Shown here: piece by piece, positions 52,164 through 61,408 of the stretch
How the letters are laid out: each line of letters starts with the position of its first letter
Numbering within the stretch: position 1 is the stretch's first letter
Origin: Muriiphilus sp048268845
GTDB taxonomy: Bacteria; Pseudomonadota; Alphaproteobacteria; Rhodobacterales; Rhodobacteraceae
Reading direction: 5' to 3'
DNA length: 64,000 nucleotides
Assembly (NCBI GenBank): GCA_048268845.1
Contig: JBLWUQ010000001.1
Location: forward strand, 383,784 to 447,783
Program-made: the position numbers and the translations under genes
The notes under the pieces: model-generated
The model's input: the letters and a program-made list of their open reading frames with translations, nothing else
What the model was told of the DNA's origin: nothing
Databases searched by the model: none

Positions 52164-53417
52164 CTAGCGGATCGCCCGGCCTTTCAGGATCGCGTCAGAG
52201 CCAAAGCGGGCGCGGATCGCATCGGTGGCGCGCTCTGCCGCCAGCCGTTTTGCCGCCTGCGGGTCGAGCAGGTCGGCCGACAGGTCGGCGCCCTCGTCGC
52301 TGGTGAGGTCCGACAACCCGACGCCGATCAGCCGGAACGGACCTTCGCCCGCCGCCCGGTCGAACAGCGCCCGCGCGGTGCGATAGATGCGGTCGGCCGA
52401 TTGCGTCGTGTCGGGCAGGCTGACGCGCCGGGTCAGGCTGCGAAAATCGGCGCGTTTCAGTTTCAGCGTCACGATCCGCCCGGCGATATCGCGCGCCTTG
52501 GCCCGGTCCGCGACCTTTTCCGACAGCCGCCAGAGGTGGCCGTCAAGCAGGTCGGCATCGGCGGTGTCCTCGAAAAACGTGGTCTCGTTCGAGATCGACT
52601 TGATCGGGTGATGCGCCGAGATGCGCCGGTTGTCCTCGCCGCGCGCGAGGTGCCAGAGCCGGTCGCCCATCGCGCCGAAACGCACGTGCAGGTCGGTCCT
52701 GTCCCAGCGCAAGAGGTCCGAGAACGTGCGGATGCCGACCTTGTCCAGACTCGCCTGCATCGCTGCACCGACGCCCCAGATCAGGCTGACCGGCTTGCCT
52801 TTGAGGAAATCGGCGGTCTCGGCCTTGCCGATCACCGAAAACCCGCGCGGCTTGTCGAGGTCGGAGGCGACCTTTGCGAGAAACTTGTTGTGGCTGAGGC
52901 CAATCGAGCCGGTCAGGCCAAGCTCGGCCTCCATCCGCTTGAGCAACCCCGCCAGCATCACCGCGGGCGGGCGGCCATGCAGGCGCGCGGTGCCGGTCAT
53001 GTCAAGAAACGCCTCGTCCAGCGACAGGGGCTCGATCGAAGGGGTGAGGTCGTCCATCAGCGTGCGGATCTGTTTCGAGACGGCGGCGTAATGCGCCCCG
53101 CGCGGGCGGATCACCACCGCGTCGGGGCAGAGCTTGAGCGCCTGAAACATCGGCATCGCCGAGCGCACGCCCCGGATGCGCGCGACGTAGCAGGCGGTCG
53201 ACACCACGCCGCGCCGACCGCCGCCGACGATTACCGGCCTTGTCGCCAGATCGGGCCGGTCGCGTTTCTCGACCGAGGCATAGAAGGCGTCGCAATCCAT
53301 GTGCGCGATGGTCAGATCGAACAACTCGGGGTGCGCGACGATGCGCGGGCTGCGGCAAGAGGGGCAGCGGGCGCCATCGTCGAACGTGGCCAGACAATCG
53401 CGGCACAGGGCGGGCAT
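52164..53417 (-). CDS. dinB: DNA polymerase IV with an N-terminal zinc-ribbon-like extension
   Basis: 417 residues, Y-family translesion polymerase. The palm motifs are IAHMDCDAFYASVEKRDRPD and EPLSLDEAFLDMTG (catalytic Asp/Glu), with GSIGLSHNKFLAKVASDLDK and the little-finger region SNETTFFEDTADADLL. Before the polymerase starts (near residue 36) there is CRDC...CPSC, a four-Cys zinc knuckle, not part of the E. coli protein. ATG 53417 is the start. It converges with the amidohydrolase gene. Confidence 0.92.
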   Translation of the reverse strand: MPALCRDCLATFDDGARCPSCRSPRIVAHPELFDLTIAHMDCDAFYASVEKRDRPDLATRPVIVGGGRRGVVSTACYVARIRGVRSAMPMFQALKLCPDAVVIRPRGAHYAAVSKQIRTLMDDLTPSIEPLSLDEAFLDMTGTARLHGRPPAVMLAGLLKRMEAELGLTGSIGLSHNKFLAKVASDLDKPRGFSVIGKAETADFLKGKPVSLIWGVGAAMQASLDKVGIRTFSDLLRWDRTDLHVRFGAMGDRLWHLARGEDNRRISAHHPIKSISNETTFFEDTADADLLDGHLWRLSEKVADRAKARDIAGRIVTLKLKRADFRSLTRRVSLPDTTQSADRIYRTARALFDRAAGEGPFRLIGVGLSDLTSDEGADLSADLLDPQAAKRLAAERATDAIRARFGSDAILKGRAIR

Positions 53418-53521
53418 GGGGCGAGTATACGCCTTGCCCGCGGACAGGCACAGGGCGAAGACGCGCGCTTGTCCAACCCCGCCCCAGCGGTCATAGTGAC
53501 CGCGATTTAAGTATCCTTTGC

Positions 53522-54430
53522 ATGGAGACGACGGTGAATTCCCAGGATTTTCTGAGCGAGTTTCTCGGCTCGAACATCGCGCTGCTGCTGCTCGCGGCGG
53601 TCATCATCATCTCGCTGTATCTCGGCGTACGGATCGTGCCGCAGAGCGAGAAATACGTGGTCGAGCGCTTTGGCCGGTTGCAGGCGGTGCTGGGGCCGGG
53701 GATCAACTTCATCATCCCGTTCCTCGACCGGGTGCGCCACAAGGTCTCGATCCTCGAGCGGCAGTTGCCCAACGCCAGCCAGGACGCGATCACCCGCGAC
53801 AACGTGCTGGTGCAGATCGACAGCAGCGTGTTCTACCGCATCCTCGAGCCGGAAAAGACCGTCTATCGCATCCGCGATGTCGATGCCGCCATCGCCACCA
53901 CGGTCGCCGGGATCGTGCGCGCCGAGATCGGCAAGATGGATTTGGACGAGGTGCAGTCGAACCGCTCGCAACTGATCGGCCAGATCAAGGAAAGCGTCGA
54001 GGACGCGGTGGACGACTGGGGCATCGAGGTGACGCGGGCCGAACTGCTTGACGTGAACCTCGACCAGGCGACGCGCGACGCGATGCTGCAGCAGCTCAAC
54101 GCCGAGCGCGAGCGCCGCGCGCAAGTGACCCGTGCCGAGGGCCAGAAACGCGCGGTCGAGCTGAACGCCGATGCCGAACTTTACGCCGCCGAACAGATCG
54201 CCAAGGCGCGCCGAATCCAGGCCGACGCCGAGGCTTATGCGACCGAGGTGGTGGCCAAGGCGATCGCCGAGAACGGGCTTGAGGCGGCGCAATATCAGGT
54301 GGCGCTGAAACAGGTCGAGGCGCTGGCCAAGGTCGGCGCGGGCGAGGGCAAGCAGACCATAATCCTGCCCGCCAGCGCGATCGAAGCCTTTGGCGATGCC
54401 TTCGGACTGCTCAAGGGCCGCGCGAAATGA
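53522..54430 (+). CDS. SPFH/band 7 membrane protein (QmcA-like)
   Basis: 302 residues: one N-terminal membrane helix (IALLLLAAVIIISLYLGVRI), then the SPFH domain (QSEKYVVERFGRLQAVLGPG, NVLVQIDSSVFYRI, GKMDLDEVQSNRSQL) and a long Ala/Glu coiled coil. Stomatin-type proteins form oligomeric rings at the membrane and are usually paired with an NfeD protein, as here (ATGA overlap). ATG 53522 has no clear ribosome-binding site; GTG 53534, 6 nt after GGAG, is a good alternative. Confidence 0.9.
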   Translation: METTVNSQDFLSEFLGSNIALLLLAAVIIISLYLGVRIVPQSEKYVVERFGRLQAVLGPGINFIIPFLDRVRHKVSILERQLPNASQDAITRDNVLVQIDSSVFYRILEPEKTVYRIRDVDAAIATTVAGIVRAEIGKMDLDEVQSNRSQLIGQIKESVEDAVDDWGIEVTRAELLDVNLDQATRDAMLQQLNAERERRAQVTRAEGQKRAVELNADAELYAAEQIAKARRIQADAEAYATEVVAKAIAENGLEAAQYQVALKQVEALAKVGAGEGKQTIILPASAIEAFGDAFGLLKGRAK

Positions 54431-54696
54431 TCTGGACGATCTGGTGGGCCTGGCTGGCCTTCGGGCTGGGGTTGGTGATCCTCGAGATCGTCGTGCCGGG
54501 GTTCATCTTTCTCGGCTTCGCCATCGGCGCGGCGGTCGTGGGGGTGATGCTGGCGTTCGGCGTCGTGCTTTCGCTGGCCTGGTCGCTGGTGGTCTTCGCG
54601 GCGATCTCGGCGGTTGCCTGGGTGGCGCTCAGGCAGGTGTTCGGTGTCCGCAAGGGGCAGTTGAAGACCTTCGAGCACGACATCAACGAGGATTAG
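54427..54696 (+). CDS. short NfeD-family membrane protein (YbbJ-like)
   Basis: 89 residues: three membrane segments (WWAWLAFGLGLVILEIVVPG, FIFLGFAIGAAVVGVMLAFG, LAWSLVVFAAISAVAWVAL), then a short tail. The C-terminal OB-fold domain of full NfeD proteins is missing (QVFGVRKGQLKTFEHDINED is the end), so it is the short type or truncated. It overlaps the SPFH stop. Confidence 0.85.
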   Translation: MIWTIWWAWLAFGLGLVILEIVVPGFIFLGFAIGAAVVGVMLAFGVVLSLAWSLVVFAAISAVAWVALRQVFGVRKGQLKTFEHDINED

Positions 54697-54720
54697 TCTG
54701 CGCCTGCGGCGGGCGGGTGC

Positions 54721-54769
54721 GAGGGGCGCTGCCCCTCGCGCTCCCCGAGGTATTTTCGCCAGAAAGAAA
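54721..54769 (-). repeat. dispersed intergenic repeat, copy D
   Basis: On the minus strand TTTCTTTCTGGCGAAAATAC is followed by CTCGGGG and a GAGGGGC/GCCCCTC hairpin (54721-54727, 54731-54737). It lies between nfeD and pyrF, where they converge. Confidence 0.55.
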
Positions 54770-55468
54770 TCAGGGCAGGTCGGCGAGGATCGCCTGTGTC
54801 GCGCTGCGCGGGGCGGGGGCGCGGGTGATCGGGCGGCCGACGACGATGTGATCGGCCCCGGCGCGGATCGCCTCGCCGGGGGTAGCGATGCGTTTCTGGT
54901 CGCCCGCATCGCTGCCGAGGGGGCGCACGCCGGGGGTGACGATGAGCTTGCCGGTCGCCTCGGGCAGGGCGCGGATGGCAGCGGCCTCTTGCGGTGAGGC
55001 GATGACGCCGTCGGCGCCTGCCGCAAGCGCGCGCCGGGCGCGTTCGACGGTCAGTTCGGCGAGGTCGCCGGGGCGGATCAGCATGGAATCCAGATCGGCG
55101 CGGTCGAGCGAGGTGAGGATGGTGACGGCGAGGATTTTCAGGTCCGACCCGCCCTTGCCCTCGCCCGCCGCACGCACCACGTGCGGGTCGCCGTGGACGG
55201 TGAGGAAATCGAGCCCGTAGCCCGCCAGCCCGCGCACCGCCGCCTCGATCGTGGCGCCGATGTCGAAGAGCTTGAGGTCGAGGAAGATGCGCTTGTCCAT
55301 CTCGTCGATCAGCTCGCGCGCCAGAGCCAGCCCGCCGCCGGTCAGCATCCCCAGCCCGATCTTGTAGAAATGGCACGCATCCCCGATCTGCTGGGCGAGC
55401 GCCAGCCCGTCGAGGGCATTGGGAACGTCGAGCGCGACGATCAGGCGGTCATCTGGTGTGGTCGGCAT
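54770..55468 (-). CDS. pyrF: orotidine 5'-phosphate decarboxylase
   Basis: 232 residues, TIM barrel, last step of UMP synthesis. RLIVALDVPNALDGLALAQQ at the start, catalytic KRIFLDLKLFDIGATIEAAV (Lys and Asp tetrad), VTPGVRPLGSDAGDQKRIAT and ADHIVVGRPIT. The start MPTTPDDRLIVALDV at 55468 gives the family length. It diverges from clpB. Confidence 0.95.
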   Translation of the reverse strand: MPTTPDDRLIVALDVPNALDGLALAQQIGDACHFYKIGLGMLTGGGLALARELIDEMDKRIFLDLKLFDIGATIEAAVRGLAGYGLDFLTVHGDPHVVRAAGEGKGGSDLKILAVTILTSLDRADLDSMLIRPGDLAELTVERARRALAAGADGVIASPQEAAAIRALPEATGKLIVTPGVRPLGSDAGDQKRIATPGEAIRAGADHIVVGRPITRAPAPRSATQAILADLP

Positions 55469-55586
55469 GGCGCGTGCTCCCTGGGTGATGCCGGAGTGTT
55501 CTGCGCCGGGGATCGCCGCGAGGTCAAGCCGGGCAACCACCGGGCCCGGCGCGGCGCGGGTGGGGCGCGGATTTGGCTGTTGCAGA

Positions 55587-55615
55587 CTTGTCACGAAATG
55601 GTTTCGACCCCATCT
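55587..55615 (+). promoter_or_regulatory. sigma-32 (RpoH) type promoter of clpB
   Basis: CTTGTCA (55587-55593), 14 bp, CCCCATCT (55608-55615), close to the heat-shock consensus CTTGAAA-N14-CCCCATNT, 77 bp before the clpB ATG. Confidence 0.75.
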
Positions 55616-55691
55616 ACATCGCGAGGCCCGATACAGGGTGCGCCGCAGCGCGGGCATCCGGCAACAGGGGCGCTTGGACAAGGAGAGAGAC

Positions 55692-58307
55692 ATGAACTTG
55701 GAGAAGTTCACGGAGCGGTCGCGCGGCTTCATTCAGGCAGCACAGACCATCGCGATGCGCGAAAACCACCAGCGGCTGGCGCCCGAGCATCTGCTCAAGG
55801 CGCTGATGGACGACGAGGAAGGCATGGCCGCCAACCTGATCCGCAAGGCAGGGGGCGAGCCCAAACGCGTGCTTGAAGCCGTCGATCTTGCCGTGGCGAA
55901 GATCGCCAAGGTGACGGGCGATGCCTCGCAGGTCTATCTGGACAGCGCCACCGGGCGGGTTCTGGACGAGGCCGAGAAGCTGGCGAAAAAGGCCGGCGAC
56001 AGTTTCGTGCCGGTCGAACGGCTGCTGACGGCGCTGGCGCTGGTCAAGTCCGAGGCGAAAGACGCGCTCGACGCGGGGGCGGTCAATGCCCAGAACCTCA
56101 ACGCCGCGATCAACGACGTGCGCCAGGGGCGCACCGCCGACAGCGCGAGCGCCGAGGACAGCTATGAGGCGCTGAAGAAATACGCCCGTGACCTGACCGA
56201 AGCCGCCCGCGAAGGCAAGATCGACCCGATCATCGGGCGCGACGAGGAGATTCGCCGCGCGATGCAGGTGCTGAGCCGCCGCACCAAGAACAACCCGGTT
56301 CTGATCGGCGAGCCCGGCACGGGCAAGACGGCGATTGCCGAGGGACTCGCGCTGCGGATCGTCAACGGCGACGTGCCCGAGAGCCTGAAGAACAAGAAGC
56401 TGATGGCGCTGGACATGGGCGCGCTGATCGCCGGTGCGAAGTATCGCGGTGAGTTCGAGGAGCGGCTGAAGGCGGTTCTGAACGAGGTCACCGATGCGGC
56501 GGGCGAGATCATCCTGTTCATCGACGAGATGCACACGCTGGTTGGCGCGGGCGCGTCCGAAGGCGCGATGGATGCGGCCAACCTGATCAAGCCGGCGCTT
56601 GCGCGCGGCGAATTGCACTGTGTCGGCGCCACGACGCTCGATGAATACCGCAAGTATGTCGAGAAGGACGCGGCCCTTGCCCGCCGGTTCCAGCCGGTTC
56701 TGGTCGAGGAGCCGACGGTGGAAGACACCATCTCGATCCTGCGCGGCATCAAGGAGAAGTATGAGTTGCACCACGGCGTGCGGATCAGCGACTCGGCGCT
56801 GGTGGCGGCGGCGACGCTGAGCCACCGCTATATCACCGACCGGTTCCTGCCCGACAAGGCGATCGACCTGATGGACGAGGCCGCCAGCCGGTTGCGGATG
56901 GAGGTGGACAGCAAGCCCGAGGAGCTTGACCAGCTTGACCGCAACATCATGCAGATGCAGATCGAGGCCGAGGCGTTGAAGAAAGAGGACGACGCGGCCT
57001 CGAAAAAGCGGCTGGCGACGCTGGTCGAGGAACTGAGCCAGTTGCAGGAGCAATCGGCCAGCATGACCGCCAAGTGGCAGGCCGAGCGTGACAAGCTGGA
57101 AGGCGCGCGCGATCTGAAAGAGAAACTTGACCGGGCGCGGGCCGAATTGGACGGCGCCAAGCGTGAGGGCAACCTCGCGCGGGCCGGCGAGTTGAGCTAT
57201 GGCATCATCCCCGAGCTTGAGCGCAAGCTGGCCGAGGCCGAAGCGCGCGACGACGACATGATGGTCGAGGAAGCGGTGCGGCCCGAACAGATCGCGGCGG
57301 TGGTCGAACGCTGGACGGGCATCCCGACCTCGAAGATGCTCGAGGGTGAGCGGGACAAGCTCTTGCGGATGGAAGATGGCCTGCACAAGCGGGTGATCGG
57401 CCAGAACCAGGCGGTGACGGCGGTGGCCAACGCGGTGCGCCGGGCGCGCGCCGGGCTGCACGACGAAAACCGCCCCCTGGGCAGTTTCCTGTTCCTTGGC
57501 CCGACCGGCGTCGGCAAGACCGAGTTGACCAAGGCGGTGGCCGAGTTCCTGTTTGACGACGACAACGCGATGGTTCGCGTCGACATGTCGGAGTTTATGG
57601 AAAAGCACTCGGTCGCCCGTCTGATCGGCGCGCCTCCGGGCTATGTCGGCTATGACGAGGGCGGCGTCTTGACCGAAGCGGTGCGGCGCCGGCCCTATCA
57701 GGTGGTGCTGTTCGACGAGGTGGAAAAGGCCCACCCGGACGTGTTCAACGTGCTGCTTCAGGTGCTCGACGATGGTGTGCTGACCGATGGTCAGGGCCGC
57801 AAGGTCGACTTCAAGCAGACGCTGATCGTGCTGACCTCGAACCTCGGGTCGCAGGCGCTGAGCCAGTTGCCCGAGACCGCCGACAGCAGCGAGGCACGGC
57901 GCGACGTGATGGACGCGGTCCGGGCGCATTTCCGGCCGGAGTTCCTGAACCGTCTGGACGAGATCGTGATCTTCGACCGGCTCAGCCGCGAGAACATGGA
58001 CGGGATCGTCGATATCCAGCTTGGCCGGCTGGCGAAACGGCTGGCGAAACGGGGCATCACCCTGTCGCTGGACGAGGCCGCCAAGACCTGGCTGGCCGAT
58101 CAGGGCTATGACCCGGTCTATGGCGCGCGGCCGTTGAAGCGGGTGATCCAGAGGGCGCTGCAGGACCCGCTGGCCGAGAGGTTGCTGGCGGGCGACATCG
58201 TCGATGGTGAGACCGTGCCGGTGCATGCCGGGCTCGACGGGCTGATCGTCGGGGAAAAGCGCGGCGCCTCGAACAAGCCCAAGCCGGACGACGCCGTGAT
58301 CCACTGA
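55692..58307 (+). CDS. clpB: ATP-dependent disaggregase ClpB
   Basis: 871 residues. N domain (1-145, MNLEKFTERSRGFIQAAQTI); AAA+ domain 1 with GEPGTGKTAIAEGLA and ILFIDEMHTLVGAGAS; a coiled-coil middle domain (about 400-530), which separates ClpB from ClpA; AAA+ domain 2 with GPTGVGKTELTKAV, GAPPGYVGYDEGG and VLFDEVEKAHPDV. It works with DnaK to rescue aggregated proteins. ATG 55692 follows AGGAGAG. The heat-shock promoter and a strong terminator make it a single-gene unit. Confidence 0.97.
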   Translation: MNLEKFTERSRGFIQAAQTIAMRENHQRLAPEHLLKALMDDEEGMAANLIRKAGGEPKRVLEAVDLAVAKIAKVTGDASQVYLDSATGRVLDEAEKLAKKAGDSFVPVERLLTALALVKSEAKDALDAGAVNAQNLNAAINDVRQGRTADSASAEDSYEALKKYARDLTEAAREGKIDPIIGRDEEIRRAMQVLSRRTKNNPVLIGEPGTGKTAIAEGLALRIVNGDVPESLKNKKLMALDMGALIAGAKYRGEFEERLKAVLNEVTDAAGEIILFIDEMHTLVGAGASEGAMDAANLIKPALARGELHCVGATTLDEYRKYVEKDAALARRFQPVLVEEPTVEDTISILRGIKEKYELHHGVRISDSALVAAATLSHRYITDRFLPDKAIDLMDEAASRLRMEVDSKPEELDQLDRNIMQMQIEAEALKKEDDAASKKRLATLVEELSQLQEQSASMTAKWQAERDKLEGARDLKEKLDRARAELDGAKREGNLARAGELSYGIIPELERKLAEAEARDDDMMVEEAVRPEQIAAVVERWTGIPTSKMLEGERDKLLRMEDGLHKRVIGQNQAVTAVANAVRRARAGLHDENRPLGSFLFLGPTGVGKTELTKAVAEFLFDDDNAMVRVDMSEFMEKHSVARLIGAPPGYVGYDEGGVLTEAVRRRPYQVVLFDEVEKAHPDVFNVLLQVLDDGVLTDGQGRKVDFKQTLIVLTSNLGSQALSQLPETADSSEARRDVMDAVRAHFRPEFLNRLDEIVIFDRLSRENMDGIVDIQLGRLAKRLAKRGITLSLDEAAKTWLADQGYDPVYGARPLKRVIQRALQDPLAERLLAGDIVDGETVPVHAGLDGLIVGEKRGASNKPKPDDAVIH

Positions 58308-58327
58308 TCCGGCCCGCCTGAAAAACG

Positions 58328-58360
58328 ACCCCCGCCGTGTTGCCACGGCGGGGGTTTTTG
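58328..58360 (+). terminator. rho-independent terminator of clpB
   Basis: ACCCCCGCCGTG (58328-58339) pairs fully with CACGGCGGGGGT (58344-58355), loop TTGC, then a T run; an A run before it allows use from the other strand by the EF-hand gene. Confidence 0.92.
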
Positions 58361-58405
58361 CTGGGGGGTTTGCTGGATCAGCTGTCTTTTCTAACCATCA
58401 CCTCC

Positions 58406-58645
58406 TTATTCTTCTGCCATCGGGATCAGCCCGGCCTCGCGGGCCGCGGCAAGCTCCTCTTCGTCGAGCAGGCCGTCGCCGTTGGCGTCAGCCTCGGTGA
58501 AATCCGTCTCGGTCACGTCCGGGTAGACCGCCTGGATTTCGGCCAGCGACAGAAATCCGTCCTCGTTCGCGTCGATCATGTCCTGTGCCATCAAGGGCGC
58601 GGTGCCGGCAGCGGCGATGATGAGGGCGAGGGCTGTGCGTTTCAT
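58406..58645 (-). CDS. small secreted EF-hand protein
   Basis: 79 residues: signal peptide (MKRTALALIIAAAGTAPLMA), then two calcium loops, DANEDGFLSLAE and DANGDGLLDEEE, both with the full DxNxDG pattern. It is a minimal pair of EF hands acting in the periplasm, perhaps as a calcium buffer or sensor; no partner is indicated. Start 58645 follows GGAGGA. The 349 bp from here to the FkbM gene hold no gene. Confidence 0.85.
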   Translation of the reverse strand: MKRTALALIIAAAGTAPLMAQDMIDANEDGFLSLAEIQAVYPDVTETDFTEADANGDGLLDEEELAAAREAGLIPMAEE

Positions 58646-58823
58646 TTTTATCCTCCGTCAGGGTTTCGAGGTTCATGTTGCCCGCCATCCGTGGCGGTGC
58701 ATCGGCACATCCGCACGAATTTTGCCCGGCGTCTCGGGCCGTGGCGGATGGCCGGGGAACTGCGCGAAAGGCCGCGGGAAACGCCGCCAAATGAAGGCAG
58801 GTTTCCGCATGTCAAAGGCGGGG

Positions 58824-58841
58824 TTCCGCCATGTGGCGGAA
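58824..58841. promoter_or_regulatory. 18-bp near-perfect palindrome in the EF-hand/FkbM intergenic region
   Basis: TTCCGCCA-TG-TGGCGGAA, with related TTTCCGCATGT 20 bp before it and AAGGTTCCGG just after. It could be an operator or a small hairpin; no regulator is known for it. Confidence 0.3.
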
Positions 58842-58994
58842 AGGTTCCGGTAATGGTGCCCGGCTTGGGCAATCCGGCGCTGATGGCTTGCGCGGTGCCG
58901 TCCGGCTTTTCGCTTGCGTCACCCAGGGCAGCGCGCCAAAGTCACCGCCAACGACGGGACAACCCGCGAGGCCGGGCGGCGAAGGGATGAGGCG

Positions 58995-59735
58995 ATGGTT
59001 CCCAGGGTGGAACGGCTGTTGAAGCGGCTGCGGCTGGGCCGGCCGGTCACGGCCGAGAACGTGACGCTGATCCACACCAGGGTGGACGATCAGCCGATCA
59101 CCTTCTGCGTGAACATGGAAAACGACCCGATCCAGCGCAATCACCGGCGCGGCACCTTCTATGAGCTGAAGGAGCTGCGCGAGCTGCAATCGGTCTTTCC
59201 CGAAGGCGGCACCTTTGTCGATATCGGCGCGAACGTCGGCAACCACACGCTGTTCGCCGCGAAGTTCCTCAAGGCGGCACGGGTCATCCCGTTCGAGCCG
59301 AACCCGAAAGCCTATCGGCTGCTGGTGGAAAACGTGCTGCTCAACGGGCTGGCCGATGTGGTCGATCTGAGCCATCTGGGCGTCGGGCTGTCGGACAAGG
59401 CCGAGGGTGGCTTTGCGATGCAGCAGAAGAAGCGCAACCTCGGCTCGGCCAGGATGATGCCGGGCGAGGGCGATATCGCGGTATTCCCCGCCGACGATCT
59501 GCTCGCAGGCGAAACCCCGGCAATGATCAAGATCGACGTCGAGGGCATGGAACTGGCGGTGCTGGGCGGGCTGGAACAGACCATCGCGGCGCATCGGCCG
59601 ATCCTGCTGGTCGAGGTCGACAACGAAAACGAGGACGGCTTTTTCGCCTGGGCCGAGGGCGCGGGCTATGTCGCGCAATCGACGGTGCAGCGCTATCGGC
59701 TGAACAAGAATCATCTGATGGTGCCGAAGGGCTGA
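58995..59735 (+). CDS. FkbM-family methyltransferase
   Basis: 246 residues. FVDIGANVGNHTLFAAKFL is the SAM-binding motif I, IPFEPNPKAYRLLVENVLLN motif II, and MIKIDVEGMELAVLGGLEQT the family signature. FkbM enzymes O-methylate sugars, lipids or polyketides; the acceptor cannot be read here. ATG 58995 follows GAAGGG/GAGG. No polysaccharide genes are adjacent. Confidence 0.87.
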   Translation: MVPRVERLLKRLRLGRPVTAENVTLIHTRVDDQPITFCVNMENDPIQRNHRRGTFYELKELRELQSVFPEGGTFVDIGANVGNHTLFAAKFLKAARVIPFEPNPKAYRLLVENVLLNGLADVVDLSHLGVGLSDKAEGGFAMQQKKRNLGSARMMPGEGDIAVFPADDLLAGETPAMIKIDVEGMELAVLGGLEQTIAAHRPILLVEVDNENEDGFFAWAEGAGYVAQSTVQRYRLNKNHLMVPKG

Positions 59736-59815
59736 GCGAAGGCGCGGTCTGGGAGTGAGGCGCGAAATCGCTATGCTCGCAGAAGATTCGCACCAAAAGG
59801 GGTCAGGGAGGTTCC

Positions 59816-61309
59816 ATGGGCATGACGGTCTGGCTGTTCGAGGTGTTCGCGCTGATCCTGGTCCTTGCGATCGGATTGCTGTTCGTGACGGTGATCGTCC
59901 TGTTCGTCGTGGACCGGTTGCAGACCGCGGATGCGGTCAGGCGCAACTATCCGGTGATCGGGCGGTTTCGCAAGCTGTTCACCTCGCTGGGCGAGTTCTT
60001 CCGGCAATACTTCTTTGCGATGGACCGCGAGGAAATGCCGTTCAACCGGGCGCAACGGGACTGGATCTATCGCGCCGCCGCGAACAAGGACAATACCGTG
60101 GCGTTCGGCTCCAGCCGTAACCTCGCGATCCCCGGCACGACGATCTTCATGAACGCGGCCTTTCCGCCGCTGGGCTATCAGACGGCCAAGACCGAGCCGA
60201 TGCAGATCGGCCCGACCGCGCGCGAGCCCTACATGGCGCCATCGTTCTTCAACATCTCGGGGATGAGCTTCGGCGCGCTGTCGCGCCCGGCGGTGCGCGC
60301 GCTCAGCCTTGGTGCGAAACAGGGCGGCGTCTGGCTGAACACCGGCGAGGGCGGGCTTGCGCCCTATCACCTCGAAGGCGGTTGCGACATCGTCTATCAG
60401 ATCGGCACCGCGAAATACGGGGTGCGCAATGATGAGGGGCACCTGTCGGACGACAAGCTGCGCGAGGCCGCCGCGCGGCCGGAAGTGAAGATGTTCGAAT
60501 TGAAGCTGGCGCAGGGGGCCAAGCCCGGCAAGGGCGGCATCCTGCCCGCGGCCAAGGTCGATGCCGAGATCGCGGCGATCCGGGGCATCCCGATCGGCAA
60601 GGAAAGCGAAAGCCCGAACCGGCACGAGGAGATCGACGACTGGGGCGACCTGCTGGACGTGATCGCCCATATTCGCGAGGTCACGGGCAAGCCGGTGGGC
60701 TTCAAGACGGTGATCGGCCGGGTCGATCCCTTTGCCGAGTTCTTCGACCTGATCGTTCAGCGCGGCCCCGACAGCGCGCCCGACTTCATCGCCATCGACG
60801 GCGGCGAGGGTGGCACCGGCGCGGCGCCGATGCCGCTGATCGACCTGGTGGGCATGCCGATCCGCGAGGCGCTGCCGCGCATCGTCGACCTGCGCGATCA
60901 GCGCGGGCTGACGGACCGCATCAGGATCATCGCGGCGGGCAAGCTGGTGAACCCCTCCGACGTCGCCTGGGCGATCTGCGCCGGGGCCGATTTCGTCACC
61001 TCGGCGCGCGGCTTCATGTTCTCGCTGGGCTGCATCCAGGCGCTCAAGTGCAACAAGAACACCTGCCCGACCGGCATCACCACCCACGACCCGCGCCTGC
61101 AAAAAGGGCTGGTGCCCAAGGTTCAGGCGGTCAAGGTCGGGCATTTCGCCAAGGGCATGATCCACGAGGTCGAGATGATCGCCCATTCGGTCGGTGTCGC
61201 CGAACCGCGGCAGATGCGCCGCAGGCATGTGCGGATCGTGCAGACCGACGGCCGCTCGGTGCCGATGAACGAGCTTTATCCCAGCTACACCACCCATCCG
61301 CTGACATAG
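59816..61309 (+). CDS. FMN-binding glutamate synthase-family protein, membrane-anchored
   Basis: 497 residues. An N-terminal membrane helix (about 5-33) is followed by the alpha-subunit central FMN barrel of glutamate synthase: NISGMSFGALSRPAVRALSL, NTGEGGLAPYHLEGGCDIVY, FIAIDGGEGGTGAAPMPLID, and the Fe-S Cys cluster CIQALKCNKNTCPTGITTHD. The amidotransferase and C-terminal beta-helix domains of GltB are missing, as in archaeal-type and orphan homologues, so the true substrate is unknown. ATG 59816 follows CAGGGAGG. Confidence 0.87.
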   Translation: MGMTVWLFEVFALILVLAIGLLFVTVIVLFVVDRLQTADAVRRNYPVIGRFRKLFTSLGEFFRQYFFAMDREEMPFNRAQRDWIYRAAANKDNTVAFGSSRNLAIPGTTIFMNAAFPPLGYQTAKTEPMQIGPTAREPYMAPSFFNISGMSFGALSRPAVRALSLGAKQGGVWLNTGEGGLAPYHLEGGCDIVYQIGTAKYGVRNDEGHLSDDKLREAAARPEVKMFELKLAQGAKPGKGGILPAAKVDAEIAAIRGIPIGKESESPNRHEEIDDWGDLLDVIAHIREVTGKPVGFKTVIGRVDPFAEFFDLIVQRGPDSAPDFIAIDGGEGGTGAAPMPLIDLVGMPIREALPRIVDLRDQRGLTDRIRIIAAGKLVNPSDVAWAICAGADFVTSARGFMFSLGCIQALKCNKNTCPTGITTHDPRLQKGLVPKVQAVKVGHFAKGMIHEVEMIAHSVGVAEPRQMRRRHVRIVQTDGRSVPMNELYPSYTTHPLT

Positions 61310-61408
61310 GCATGTTGCAAGACGCCAACGCCATCGTGAACCGTCTTGTTTTGGCAATGCGGCGCGCGAGGCATATTTCCGTATCAGCAAATCAGGAAAG
61401 GCGATGTG

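Noticed and set aside
55614..58346. 910-codon open frame antisense to clpB, and similar long antisense frames over serA, pnp, deoA and the liv genes
   Set aside because: They mirror strongly conserved genes in GC-rich DNA and their translations are Arg/His/Asp/Gly-rich without domains.
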